A stretch of DNA of 64,000 nucleotides. Source: an uncultured Lachnospiraceae bacterium. GTDB lineage: Bacteria > Bacillota > Clostridia > Lachnospirales > Lachnospiraceae. Of the stretch, positions 7,642 to 16,866 are shown piece by piece (position 1 is the first letter of the stretch; the number at the start of each line of letters is the position of its first letter). The DNA lies in the NCBI GenBank assembly GCA_949076555.1, contig CARUOB010000002.1, positions 45,447 to 109,446 of the forward strand, written 5' to 3'. Below the pieces are notes generated by a model, which was given only the letters and a program-made list of their open reading frames with translations, was not told the DNA's origin and did no database searches. The position numbers were made by a program, and so were the translations under genes.

Positions 7642-9561
7642 ATGGAAACATATATGACATACAGGATGAGGCGGCGGGGGATACTGTGTTTTCTTCTTAT
7701 TTCCCTGATTGCAGTCGTGGTGTTGATGGAAAAAAGCGAACATATCCGTATTCGGAAAAACGGCGATTATATGAAGAATTTCCGTTTTGTGCTGGGCAAT
7801 TCCGCATCGGAGCAGGAAATATTCTGTTTTGCGGATGAGGAGAAGAAAGTAAATTATTTGTTTCTCCCTTCCTACGCGAGACTTAAGGATGTGCGGATTT
7901 CTTTTGCCGGGGCCAGAAATGTGGTCTTTGCGGGAGCGAAAGGGGAAGTTTCGCTTGTAAACGGCGAGGACATCGGGGCACTTGCGTACGACGAAAAATA
8001 TGATGTATATTTTTGCGGAAAAAACGGCGAAAAACTGGAAAAACAGGAAGTGATCATCATGCATTCGGCCGGTCTTCCGGCTGTTTTTCTGGAGACGGAA
8101 AGCGGTTCCATGGAAATGCTTAATGCGGATAAAAGCTACGCGGAAAAGGGCCGGATTGTTTTGTTTGATGCAGACGGCGCCGTGGTGTGTGCGGACAAAC
8201 TGAACCGCATTTCGGGGAGGGGAAATTCCACTTGGGCTTACCCGAAGAAATCATACGGTATCCGGCTGAAAAACAGGGCCGATCTCTTTGAAATGGGAAG
8301 CGCAGACAACTGGATTCTTCTGAGCAATGTGGAAGACCGTTCTTATATCAGAAACAAGATTACCTATGACATGAGCGTGGCGGCAGGGATGACGGGATCG
8401 CCGCAGTCGCAGTATATTGATCTCTATATAAATCACAGATACCATGGCATGTATCAGCTTTGTGAGAAGGTGGAGATTGATCCCGAGAGGGTGCCGATCA
8501 GAGATCTGGAGGCGGAAAACAAAAATTTAAACAAAGATATTGAGAACTGCGGGCGTTTCGTAACCGAGACAAAGAAAGGGGCGGCGCTTTACGCCGAGCC
8601 GCGCGATCTGACAGGGGGATACCTTTTAGAGAGGGATGTGGTGGAAAAATTTAATGGGGAGATCAGCGGATTTTATACGGAGACGCTGAAAGACCTGTAT
8701 ACGGTAAAAGAACCGTCATACGCCTCGGAGGCGCAGGTGGATTATATCAGTGGTCTGGTCAACGGGATGGAGCGGGCTGTCGTTTCTAAGGACGGCGTTG
8801 ATCCGGAAACAGGGATGCACTACACCGATTATATTGATATACGTTCCTTTGCGCAGAAATATATTGTGGAAGAATTGTGTAAGAATAACGGCGCGGGTGC
8901 GACCAGTTCGTTTTTCTATAAACCCGACGATTCGGTCAGCGACAAGCTGTTTGCCGGGCCTGTGTGGGATTATGATAAGGCGTATGCCAATCTGACGGGT
9001 ATTAACGAATCGGCCAGAGACTTATGCTATCTGATGCAGCGGGGCACAGATCCGACGACGCTTTTTTGGCATTTGAACAGGCATGCCGATTTCCGGCAGG
9101 CGGTGTCAGCCTGTTACCGGGAGTTTTTTGCCGACTATATGCTGGCCATCAAGGATGAAAAAATTGACGAATATATATCGGAGATTGACAAAGCCAAGGA
9201 TATGGATCTGGTCAGATGGAAGGAAATTTACGGGGAATCGGTGGATTATGAGGGCGAGGTACAGCGGATTCGGGATTTCCTGTCGGAGCGGAAGCCGTTT
9301 TTGGATGAAGTGTGGGCAGGAGAAAAAGAAGTGTGTACGGTGCAGTTTCTCACGGAAGAGGGAATCACATGCAACTACGTGAGTGTGGCAAAGGGAGCGT
9401 GTATGGAGAGAATGCCGGGATCAGAGCCGGGCGCACAGGAAGGAAACCGGGTGTTTGACGGCTGGTATACGCAGGACGGAACGCTCATTGACAGGGAGAC
9501 GCCGGTCGAGGAGGATATCACTGTGTATGCCAAATACCATGAAGTATCCGGGACGGGTTGA
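7642..9561 (+). CDS. CotH-family protein with membrane anchor and C-terminal InlB-like repeat
   Basis: A 639-residue protein. An N-terminal basic stretch and one hydrophobic helix (about residues 13-29) act as a signal anchor. The CotH region carries 'SGRGNSTWAYPKKSYGIRL' near 190-208, 'NWILLSNVEDRSYIRNK' and 'DLYINHRYHGMYQLCEKV' near 263-280, with 'GPVWDYDKAY' near 438. CotH proteins have a kinase-like fold, and Bacillus CotH phosphorylates coat proteins. The last about 70 residues ('VFDGWYTQDGT' to 'ITVYAKY') match the Listeria-Bacteroides type repeat seen in surface proteins. A role outside the membrane, in modifying or attaching the glycan, is inferred from context. Confidence 0.8.
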   Translation: METYMTYRMRRRGILCFLLISLIAVVVLMEKSEHIRIRKNGDYMKNFRFVLGNSASEQEIFCFADEEKKVNYLFLPSYARLKDVRISFAGARNVVFAGAKGEVSLVNGEDIGALAYDEKYDVYFCGKNGEKLEKQEVIIMHSAGLPAVFLETESGSMEMLNADKSYAEKGRIVLFDADGAVVCADKLNRISGRGNSTWAYPKKSYGIRLKNRADLFEMGSADNWILLSNVEDRSYIRNKITYDMSVAAGMTGSPQSQYIDLYINHRYHGMYQLCEKVEIDPERVPIRDLEAENKNLNKDIENCGRFVTETKKGAALYAEPRDLTGGYLLERDVVEKFNGEISGFYTETLKDLYTVKEPSYASEAQVDYISGLVNGMERAVVSKDGVDPETGMHYTDYIDIRSFAQKYIVEELCKNNGAGATSSFFYKPDDSVSDKLFAGPVWDYDKAYANLTGINESARDLCYLMQRGTDPTTLFWHLNRHADFRQAVSACYREFFADYMLAIKDEKIDEYISEIDKAKDMDLVRWKEIYGESVDYEGEVQRIRDFLSERKPFLDEVWAGEKEVCTVQFLTEEGITCNYVSVAKGACMERMPGSEPGAQEGNRVFDGWYTQDGTLIDRETPVEEDITVYAKYHEVSGTG

Positions 9562-9583
9562 AAAGGGGAAGAAAGGATTGGCA

Positions 9584-10723
9584 ATGCTTGATATTGCGGT
9601 TGATTTGTTGTGGCTTCGCCCCAAAAAGGTAGGGGGCACCGAATTTTATATCAGAAATTTGCTGGACGGTTTCCTGCGGCTTGAGGAGCCTTTTCACCTT
9701 TCTTTGATGGTGTCGAGAGACAACAAGGAGACCTTCCGGCATTATACCCAGGATAAGCGGATTTCCCTTTTAGAGACGGAGGTGGTTTCCGCCAATATCG
9801 CGGGGAGGATTTTGTGGAACTTTTTCTGCCAGAACCGTTTCCTCAGAAAAAGAGGGATTCGGAAATGCTTTATTCCGGTATACTGCCGTCCACTGTTTAA
9901 CGGCGGCGTTACCTATGTCAATGTGATCCACGACTTGCAGGCGGCGCATTATCCGGGGTATCACCCGTTTCATGAAATTGCCTATTCCAGACTTTGCTGG
10001 TGGCTGGACGCTCATTTTTCCAAACATCTTGTGGCCATATCCGACTGGGTGAGAGACGATGTCAGGGAAAAATATCATGTAAAGGGCGAAAAGATCACAA
10101 CCATCTACAATCCGATTACGGTGGATCAAGAAGAGGTCGCTTCCTTTGAGCGGCTTGCGGAAAAATATCATGTGACAAAGAAGGGGTTTTATTATACTGT
10201 GGCACAGTTGATTCCGCACAAGAACCTGGATACGCTGATTGCGGTGATGGAACGGATTAAGGAGACAGGGGCAGAACTTCCATGTAAGCTCCTGATTTCC
10301 GGGGTGAACGGGGAGAGCAGGGAGAAACTGGAAAAACAGATCCGGGAGAGAGGGCTGGAGCGGGAAGTGACGCTCACGGGTTTCGTGGAAAACGCGGAGA
10401 GGAACGCGCTGTACCGCCATTGTCTGGCATTTCTTTTTCCGAGTGTGTTTGAGGGGTTTGGCATGCCGCCGATTGAAGCTATGCTTTTCGGGACGGTGGT
10501 GATTGCCACGGACAGGACGTGCATTCCGGAAGTGACGCAGAAAAAGGCGAACTATGTGAAGGACCCCTATGATGTGGAGGAGTGGATCAGGGTGATGAAA
10601 AACCCGGCGGACCGGATAGCGGAGATGGACTTTAGCCAATATGACCAGATGAAGCTGAGCCGGAAATACTATGAACTGCTTGTGGGGCAGCTTGGACAGG
10701 CAGAGGCGGACGCGATACCTTAG
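9584..10723 (+). CDS. Glycosyltransferase family 4
   Basis: A 379-residue GT-B enzyme. The start at ATG 9584 follows GAAAGGA by six bases; the longer upstream frame overlaps the CotH gene and is a shadow. The N-terminal domain has 'LRPKKVGGTEFYIRNLLDG', a glycine-rich loop facing the acceptor. The C-terminal domain has 'TVAQLIPHKNLDTLI' and the E-x7-E block 'SVFEGFGMPPIEAMLFG', which binds the nucleotide-sugar donor. These define retaining GT4 enzymes such as mannosyl- or GlcNAc-transferases; the sugar cannot be told. It lies 22 bp after CotH and 26 bp before a GT2 gene. Confidence 0.88.
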   Translation: MLDIAVDLLWLRPKKVGGTEFYIRNLLDGFLRLEEPFHLSLMVSRDNKETFRHYTQDKRISLLETEVVSANIAGRILWNFFCQNRFLRKRGIRKCFIPVYCRPLFNGGVTYVNVIHDLQAAHYPGYHPFHEIAYSRLCWWLDAHFSKHLVAISDWVRDDVREKYHVKGEKITTIYNPITVDQEEVASFERLAEKYHVTKKGFYYTVAQLIPHKNLDTLIAVMERIKETGAELPCKLLISGVNGESREKLEKQIRERGLEREVTLTGFVENAERNALYRHCLAFLFPSVFEGFGMPPIEAMLFGTVVIATDRTCIPEVTQKKANYVKDPYDVEEWIRVMKNPADRIAEMDFSQYDQMKLSRKYYELLVGQLGQAEADAIP

Positions 10724-10749
10724 AAAAGAAGAACGGGAACGGTGCGGCT

Positions 10750-11658
10750 ATGAAACTGGCGGTTATTTTAGTGAACTATAACGGTGAAAAATATAATGCG
10801 GCGTGTATCGAATCTATATTGGCAAACAGAGGTGTGGATGAGCTGAGGATTATCGTGGTGGATAACGCTTCGCAGGATGATTCCATGCGCCTGCTGGAGG
10901 AAAGATACGCGGGGGATGAGCGGCTGGAGCTTCTGCGGCTTGATGAAAACTATGGCTTTTCCGGCGCGAACAACGTGGGAATCCGGCGTGCCGGGGAGTG
11001 GGGTGCGAATGCGGTTCTTCTTCTGAACAACGATACGGAGACTGCGCCTGATATGCTGTCCCGGCTTCTGGAATGCGCGAAAAGACATCCGGACAGTGTG
11101 ATTGCGCCGAAAATTTATTACAGTGACGACAGAGAGCGTCTCTGGTCTGCCGGAGGGCGTTTTTCGAAGGTCATAAAAAAGGCGAGGCATACGGGCTTAA
11201 ATGAGACGGACGGGGGGCAGCATGACCGGGAAAAGGAGATCGGGTTTGCCACGGGATGCTGTCTGTGGATTCCGATGGAAGTGATCAGGAAAGCGGGGAC
11301 GCTGGACGAGCGCTTTTTTCTTTATTATGAAGATACAGAGTATAGTCTGCGCCTGAACAAGCTGGGCATTTCCATTTATTATTGCCCCCGCGCGGTGCTG
11401 TACCATAAGGTGGGCGCAAGCTCGAAAGGCGCTGACAGCCCGCTGTGTGCCTATTATATTGCGCGCAACTGGCTTTTGTGCGACAGAATACATCTGGGAT
11501 GGCGGTATCCGCTGTTTCTTTTGTATTTTGCGGCAAACAGGGCGGTCTGCTGCCTGTTGTGGCTGGGGCGCGGAAAAACAGAACTAGTCCGGGCAACATG
11601 CAGAGGGGTTTGGGATCATTGCAGGAGGAAGTATGGCAGGACGGCGTATTACGGCTGA
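10750..11658 (+). CDS. Glycosyltransferase family 2 (rhamnosyltransferase-like)
   Basis: A 302-residue GT-A enzyme. It begins 'LAVILVNYNGEKY', followed by 'IIVVDNASQDDS', 'NYGFSGANNVGIRRA' and the metal-binding 'LLLNNDTE'. This NYG...ANN...LLNND set is typical of the WbbL/RfbF-like branch of GT2, many of which transfer rhamnose from dTDP-rhamnose, although no rhamnose synthesis genes are in the window. 'GCCLWIPMEVIRKAG' and 'FFLYYEDTEYSLRLNK' give the acceptor-side ED motif. A C-terminal hydrophobic stretch may contact the membrane. Confidence 0.87.
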   Translation: MKLAVILVNYNGEKYNAACIESILANRGVDELRIIVVDNASQDDSMRLLEERYAGDERLELLRLDENYGFSGANNVGIRRAGEWGANAVLLLNNDTETAPDMLSRLLECAKRHPDSVIAPKIYYSDDRERLWSAGGRFSKVIKKARHTGLNETDGGQHDREKEIGFATGCCLWIPMEVIRKAGTLDERFFLYYEDTEYSLRLNKLGISIYYCPRAVLYHKVGASSKGADSPLCAYYIARNWLLCDRIHLGWRYPLFLLYFAANRAVCCLLWLGRGKTELVRATCRGVWDHCRRKYGRTAYYG

Positions 11659-11721
11659 ACCGTTACGGTGAACGATTGGAACCGTGCGTTGCATTTGCAT
11701 TGAAAAAGGGAGTATGCTATT

Positions 11722-12831
11722 ATGAAAAAAGGTTATTATATCCATTTTCAGGGACGGCAGTCCATTGGAGTCAGCAAAAAGATTGATATGCAGATGGAGG
11801 AGCTTCGCAAGTTTTTCGACGTGCAGGAGATGGAAGTGGAGACAGTTGCCAGATCACTGCCAAACCGGGTGCTTGGCTTATTTCCGACAGCCTCGATCGC
11901 GAGGGACTATAGGGCAGCGCTGGAGAAAATGGACGATCCCGATTTCCTGTACGTCAGGAGAACGGTGGCGGACAGGGCCTACCTTGGGTTCTGGAAGCGC
12001 GTGAAGGAGCGGTATCCGAACTGTAAAATTATCATTGAATTGTTCACTTATCCGTATGATAAGGATGATTTCGGGAAATGGAACGCATGGCCTTTTTATA
12101 TCAAGGAACTGCTGTATCGTCCCAAATTGAAAAACTATGTAGACCGGTTTGCGACTTACACGGAGGATCAGGAAATATTCGGGATTCCGACACTCCAGTC
12201 GGCAAACGGAATCCATGTGGAACGTGTCCCTCAAGTTGCAGGAGAATTTGCGGACGGACAGATCAATATCATCGGCGTGGCGTACATGCAGCGCCATCAC
12301 GGATATGAGCGTATTATCAAAGGTCTGCACGAATACTATACAAATCAGAAGAACCCGGAATATAAGGTTGTGCTGCGGCTTGTAGGTGACGGGCCGGAGA
12401 AACCGCTCTATCAGGAGCTGGTAAGCAAATATCATTTGGAGGCGTATGTACATTTTTACCCGACCATGTCCGGGGAGGAACTGGACAGGCTGTATGATAC
12501 ATGCGATATGGCGCTGGTATCCTTCGGTATGTATAAAGCCGGTTTTTATGGAAAAATGTGTGCGCTGAAATCAAGGGAATGTCTCGCCAAGGGAATGCCG
12601 TTGATTACAGGCTGCGAGATTGATGTTCTTCCTGAGGATTATCCCTATGCCAAGGTATTTTCGAATGACAGCAGTGTAGTAGACATAGGAGAGATCACCG
12701 CGCTGTACAAGCGGATCAGGAGCTCTGTGGGAAGCAAGAAAGAACTGGCTGATAAGATCAGGGCGTTTGCGAGGGAGCATGTCAGCATGGAGGCGGTTAT
12801 GCGGAACGTAGTTATGTATATAGAGTCCTGA
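11722..12831 (+). CDS. Glycosyltransferase, GT4-like
   Basis: A 369-residue protein of GT-B type. The opening 'YYIHFQGRQSIGVSKKID' resembles the glycine-containing acceptor loop of GT4 enzymes. The second half has 'LRLVGDGPEKPLYQELV' and 'LYDTCDMALVSFGMYKAG', ordinary GT4 elements, but the classical E-x7-E block is degenerate ('MCALKSRECLAKGMPLITG'). It is therefore a diverged family member. It lies between a GT2 gene and the UDP-GlcNAc 2-epimerase gene (16-bp gap). The GGGAG ribosome binding site precedes the ATG by nine bases. Confidence 0.72.
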   Translation: MKKGYYIHFQGRQSIGVSKKIDMQMEELRKFFDVQEMEVETVARSLPNRVLGLFPTASIARDYRAALEKMDDPDFLYVRRTVADRAYLGFWKRVKERYPNCKIIIELFTYPYDKDDFGKWNAWPFYIKELLYRPKLKNYVDRFATYTEDQEIFGIPTLQSANGIHVERVPQVAGEFADGQINIIGVAYMQRHHGYERIIKGLHEYYTNQKNPEYKVVLRLVGDGPEKPLYQELVSKYHLEAYVHFYPTMSGEELDRLYDTCDMALVSFGMYKAGFYGKMCALKSRECLAKGMPLITGCEIDVLPEDYPYAKVFSNDSSVVDIGEITALYKRIRSSVGSKKELADKIRAFAREHVSMEAVMRNVVMYIES

Positions 12832-12847
12832 ACAGGACAGCAAAAAG

Positions 12848-13936
12848 ATGGGAAAGGCAGAGAAAATGATTACACATATTGTAGGAAACAGGCCGCAGTT
12901 TATCAAGCTGGCGCCGCTGTACCACGAGTTGGCGAAAGCGGGGTGCGGGCAGAGCATTATTCACAGCGGGCAGCACTATGATGAAAATATGTCGGATGTG
13001 TTTTTTGAGGAGTTAGGCATACCGGCGCCGGATGTGAATCTGTGTGCGGGGGGCGGAAGCCACGCGCAGATGACGGCCAGGATTATGGTCAGCCTTGAGG
13101 AGAGGCTGATAGCCCATAAGCCGGAACTGGTGGTTCTCTACGGGGACACAAATACGACGCTTGCGGGCGCGGTAGTTGCGGCTAAGCTCTGTATTCCCAT
13201 TGCCCATGTGGAGGCGGGGCCGAGAGTTCATAAGAGGGAAAACCCGGAGGAACGCAACAGGATTGTCACTGACCATTTGTCGGATATCCTGTTTTGTCCG
13301 GATGCCATATCGCTGCAAAATCTGGAACGGGAAGGTCTGGGACAGGCGGCCTATATGACAGGTGATATCATGTATGATACCTATCTGACGATCGCTGACA
13401 GTGTACAGGAATCCTCTCCTGCGGAAGAAGTTGTTGTAATGACGTGGCACAGGCAGGAAAATACATGCAGCAGAGCACGGATGGAGAGCATTTTGGATTT
13501 GGTGGAACGATTGGGTGACCGGGTGATCTGCCCCCTGCACCCGCGTACCAGAAAATGTCTTGCAGAATATGGGCTGTTAGAGCGGGCAGAGGGGATTCCC
13601 AATTTCGAGATAACGGAGCCTGTAGGATATACGCAGATGGTAAGGCTTATGAACAGGGCAAGATTGATTTTGACGGACTCAGGCGGGCTTTCCAAAGAAT
13701 CCTCATTTGCCGGGGCGAAATGTCTCTTCATGCTGGAAATGGATATGTGGGAAGATCTGGTGAAGGATAAGTGGATGCACAAGTTCGATCCGGAGCGGGA
13801 AGAGAGCGTGGTGGAGGCGCTTCAGTTTGCCAGAGCGGCCAAGCGTGTGCCGCCTGCGGACAGGCCCAGACATTACGGGGATGGCCATGCTGCGGCTAAA
13901 ATGGTGGAAAAGCTGAGAGAAAGAGGGTTGATTTGA
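12848..13936 (+). CDS. wecB: UDP-N-acetylglucosamine 2-epimerase (non-hydrolysing type)
   Basis: A 362-residue enzyme that converts UDP-GlcNAc to UDP-ManNAc or acts on a related UDP-diacetamido sugar. Family blocks are clear: 'GNRPQFIKLAPL', 'HSGQHYDENM', 'YGDTNTTLAGA', 'HVEAGPRVHKRENPEERNR', 'CPLHPRTRK' and 'LTDSGGLSKES'. The length fits WecB/MnaA. The usual HVEAGLRS is here HVEAGPRVHKREN, so a WbpI-like diacetamido substrate is possible. An in-frame ATG at 12866 is an alternative start. The next gene begins 3 bp after its stop, so it is co-translated with the aminotransferase. Confidence 0.9.
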   Translation: MGKAEKMITHIVGNRPQFIKLAPLYHELAKAGCGQSIIHSGQHYDENMSDVFFEELGIPAPDVNLCAGGGSHAQMTARIMVSLEERLIAHKPELVVLYGDTNTTLAGAVVAAKLCIPIAHVEAGPRVHKRENPEERNRIVTDHLSDILFCPDAISLQNLEREGLGQAAYMTGDIMYDTYLTIADSVQESSPAEEVVVMTWHRQENTCSRARMESILDLVERLGDRVICPLHPRTRKCLAEYGLLERAEGIPNFEITEPVGYTQMVRLMNRARLILTDSGGLSKESSFAGAKCLFMLEMDMWEDLVKDKWMHKFDPEREESVVEALQFARAAKRVPPADRPRHYGDGHAAAKMVEKLRERGLI

Positions 13937-13938
13937 TT

Positions 13939-15066
13939 ATGGAATTTCGTGATTTGAAAAGACAATATCAGCTTCACAGGAAAGAAATAGACAGTGCGAT
14001 GCAGGAAGTGATCGATTCGTCGCATTTTATTCTTGGTTCGCAGGTGAAACAACTGGAGCAGGAATTGGCCGAATATGCGGGAGTGAAGTACTGTATTGCG
14101 TGTGCCAATGGAACAGATGCGCTGCAGCTTGCTTTGATGGCATGGGAGATAGGAAAGGGCGATGCGGTGTTTGTGCCGGATTTCACTTTCTTCTCCAGCG
14201 GGGAAGTGGTTCCGATGACAGGGGCAACACCCGTTTTTGTAGACGTTGATCAGGATACTTATAATATCAGTACGGACAGTCTGCGAAACGCCATTGCATA
14301 TGTGATTCAAAACACCGATTTAAGGCCGAGGGCAGTTGTGGCGGTGGACTTGTTCGGGCGTCTGGCAGACTATGAAGAGATCCGGCAGATTGCGGTGCAG
14401 TATGATCTTCTGGTTTTGGAGGACGCCGCGCAGGGATTTGGCGCTATGGCAGGCAGCAGGAAGGCCTGCAGTTTTGGAGATATCAGCACCACGTCCTTTT
14501 TCCCGTCCAAACCGTTAGGATGCTATGGAGACGGAGGAGCGGTCTTTACGGATAACGACGCGTGGGCGGATCGGCTGCTCTCCCTTCGCGTACATGGAAA
14601 AGGGAGCGACAAATATGACAATGTACGTGTCGGGATGAACTCCAGACTGGATACCATACAGGCGGCGGTACTGCTTCAGAAACTACGGTTTTTGGAGGAG
14701 GAACTGGAGGAATGCGGCCGTATTGCGGCAAGGTACAGCGAACGTCTGCGCGATCTTGTGAAAATACCGGCAGGGCTTGGCAGCATGCGGTCAGCCTGGG
14801 CACAGTATACGATTTGCCTGAAGGATAAAGAGGAACGGGAACGCGTAATGGAACAGATGAAGGCGGACGGTATACCGAGTGCGGTATATTACAGAAAACC
14901 GATGCACAGGCAGGGGGCTTTCGAAGAGAATCTGATTCAGGCAGTATCCTGTGAAAATACGGAGTATATCTGTGACCGGTGTCTTTCTCTCCCATTTCAT
15001 CCTTATATGCAGGAAACGGAGATTGAGGCGGTGTGTGACAGTGTGAAACGAGCGATTTTACAGTGA
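13939..15066 (+). CDS. DegT/DnrJ/EryC1/StrS PLP-dependent sugar aminotransferase
   Basis: A 375-residue enzyme. The PLP-binding lysine is K191 in 'FFPSKPLGCYGDGG'. The ring-nitrogen aspartate lies in 'LEDAAQGFGA' (D162), and 'ANGTDALQLAL' forms the phosphate-binding turn. Members of this family transfer an amino group from glutamate to a keto-sugar nucleotide. ATG 13939 is preferred over a TTG two codons earlier that overlaps the epimerase gene. No obvious keto-sugar-forming dehydratase is present in the window, so its substrate must come from elsewhere. Confidence 0.9.
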   Translation: MEFRDLKRQYQLHRKEIDSAMQEVIDSSHFILGSQVKQLEQELAEYAGVKYCIACANGTDALQLALMAWEIGKGDAVFVPDFTFFSSGEVVPMTGATPVFVDVDQDTYNISTDSLRNAIAYVIQNTDLRPRAVVAVDLFGRLADYEEIRQIAVQYDLLVLEDAAQGFGAMAGSRKACSFGDISTTSFFPSKPLGCYGDGGAVFTDNDAWADRLLSLRVHGKGSDKYDNVRVGMNSRLDTIQAAVLLQKLRFLEEELEECGRIAARYSERLRDLVKIPAGLGSMRSAWAQYTICLKDKEERERVMEQMKADGIPSAVYYRKPMHRQGAFEENLIQAVSCENTEYICDRCLSLPFHPYMQETEIEAVCDSVKRAILQ

Positions 15067-15120
15067 GTTGTCTGTGGACGGCGGCGTGCTTAAGAACAGC
15101 GGAAGGTAGAGGGCGGGGGC

Positions 15121-16821
15121 ATGGACGAGAAGATGGAACTGCACGGCTGGCTTGCCGCCAGCCGGAATATGAAAATCACCTGTCTGGGTGAATATATGGA
15201 TTTGGGCGTCTGTGTACAGTACCGCAATCTGCTGGACAAATTTCCGCAGGATCAGATTTTTTTATCAACTTCCGGTCAGATTTGTCTGATGGACGGCTAT
15301 GTGTACAATAAGGAGGAATTTCTCTGTCCGGAAGGGTTCGGGCAGTGGCCGGATTCCTTTGTGGTTTCTCTGCAGAAAGACCGTGCAGATCATTTTGGCA
15401 GGCTGAGAGGGGCTTTCTGCGGCTATTTCTATGACAGGGAAACGGATCAGATAACGGTTTATACGGATCAGGTTTCCAATAAGGCGCTATACTATTATGT
15501 GAATGGGAACAGCTGGATCGTTTCCAATTGTGTGTACTATATGGTACAGGTGTTGCGGGCTAACCATATCACATATCATTGGAACCGGAAAGCGGCGCAG
15601 TACATGCTGACTTACGGATATATGCTGGATGACAGTACCTATGTGGAGGAGATACACAGACTGCTTCCCGGCTGCTTTGCGGTGATAGGCGATGGCCGCG
15701 CGGCAGTGGAGAGATACTATTTTATCCGCAGTCAGGAGGAGGCTCTGTCTGAGGAGGCGGCTGTCGAAAAGGTTGATCTGGCGTTTCGGGAGGCAGTCAG
15801 ACGGGAGTATGAAAAAGACAGAGAGTACGGCTATCAACATCTGACAGACTTAAGCGGCGGGCTGGACAGCCGTATGGTGTCCTGGGTTGCCCATGATATG
15901 GGCTACACGGATCAGTTGAATGTGGCATACAGCCGTTCGGGATACTGGGACGACAGGATTTCCAGACAGATCGCATGTGATCTTAGGCATGAATATCTGT
16001 TTAAATCGCTGGACGATGCCAGATGGCTGTATGATGTGGAACGGGTCGTGAGGCAGAATAACGCGGCGGCCCTCTATTCCGGGATTACCGGGGGAGCGAG
16101 ACTTTTAAGGACACTCAGTGCAGACAGATTCGGGATTGAACATACCGGTATGATAGGAGACGCGATACTGGCGACATTTTATCATGACCGATCTTTTAAT
16201 TACAAAAAACCACAGATGGGACTGCACAGGTATTCGGAACGATTGTCTTATCATTTTGATGAGGAGATATTGCAGGACTATCCGTGTCAGGAAATGTTTG
16301 CAATTTATACAAGAGGAATTATGGGGGCGCAGAGTTCCTATATGATCAGACAGCATTATGTGGAAACCGCGTCGCCGTTTATGGATGTGGACTTTATGGA
16401 CGCGGTTTTCGCGATTCCCTTCGAGTACCGGGACAGGCACCGTCTCTACCTGCGCTGGATCAAAGAGAAATACCCTAAGGCTGCCGACTACGGATGGGAG
16501 AAGTGGGGCGGCGTGAAGCCGAAGGAATCCCATCTCCTATGGCGGAAGGTCAGAACTACACAGAGATTGGCAAAGCAGACGGTGTGCAGTCTGCGCAAGG
16601 TGAAAAATACGGATTCCATGAACCCTGTGGATGCATGGTATGCGGCGGATATGGAACTGCAGCGCTATTATGCGTCGTATTACGAAAGCCATATCGGCAG
16701 TCCGGTGATTGATGAAGCACTCAGAAATGATATTTCCGTTATGTTCCATCAGGGAAATGTAACCGAGAAAAGTATGGCGCTTACCGTGCTGGCGGCGGCG
16801 CATCTGTACTTTGCGTCATAA
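15121..16821 (+). CDS. Asparagine-synthase-like amidotransferase lacking the N-terminal catalytic cysteine
   Basis: A 566-residue protein. The C-terminal half is an asparagine-synthase ATP-pyrophosphatase domain with the PP-loop 'LSGGLDSR' near residues 244-251. The N-terminal half resembles a class II glutamine amidotransferase ('GQICLMDGYVYNKEEF', 'GRLRGAFCGYFYD', 'YTDQVSNKALYYY'), but it begins MDEKMELHGW and has no Cys at position 2. The glutaminase is therefore probably inactive, and the enzyme would use free ammonia or another amine donor. It lies after the aminotransferase, so it may amidate or aminoacylate a uronic or ulosonic sugar; this is inference. Confidence 0.72.
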   Translation: MDEKMELHGWLAASRNMKITCLGEYMDLGVCVQYRNLLDKFPQDQIFLSTSGQICLMDGYVYNKEEFLCPEGFGQWPDSFVVSLQKDRADHFGRLRGAFCGYFYDRETDQITVYTDQVSNKALYYYVNGNSWIVSNCVYYMVQVLRANHITYHWNRKAAQYMLTYGYMLDDSTYVEEIHRLLPGCFAVIGDGRAAVERYYFIRSQEEALSEEAAVEKVDLAFREAVRREYEKDREYGYQHLTDLSGGLDSRMVSWVAHDMGYTDQLNVAYSRSGYWDDRISRQIACDLRHEYLFKSLDDARWLYDVERVVRQNNAAALYSGITGGARLLRTLSADRFGIEHTGMIGDAILATFYHDRSFNYKKPQMGLHRYSERLSYHFDEEILQDYPCQEMFAIYTRGIMGAQSSYMIRQHYVETASPFMDVDFMDAVFAIPFEYRDRHRLYLRWIKEKYPKAADYGWEKWGGVKPKESHLLWRKVRTTQRLAKQTVCSLRKVKNTDSMNPVDAWYAADMELQRYYASYYESHIGSPVIDEALRNDISVMFHQGNVTEKSMALTVLAAAHLYFAS

Positions 16822-16866
16822 AAATGTGTTTCTTGAATTGGAATAAGTCGGAGGATCGGGAGCGCA

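Noticed and set aside
9383..9583. N-terminal extension of the GT4 gene overlapping CotH
   Set aside because: The arginine-rich sequence is the out-of-frame translation of the CotH repeat; a good RBS and ATG at 9584 fit the family start.
11695..11723. TTGCAT-17-TATTAT promoter-like sequence before the GT4-like gene at 11722
   Set aside because: The -10 overlaps the ATG start codon itself, and a normal ribosome site lies in the spacer, so it cannot drive this gene with its leader; probably chance.
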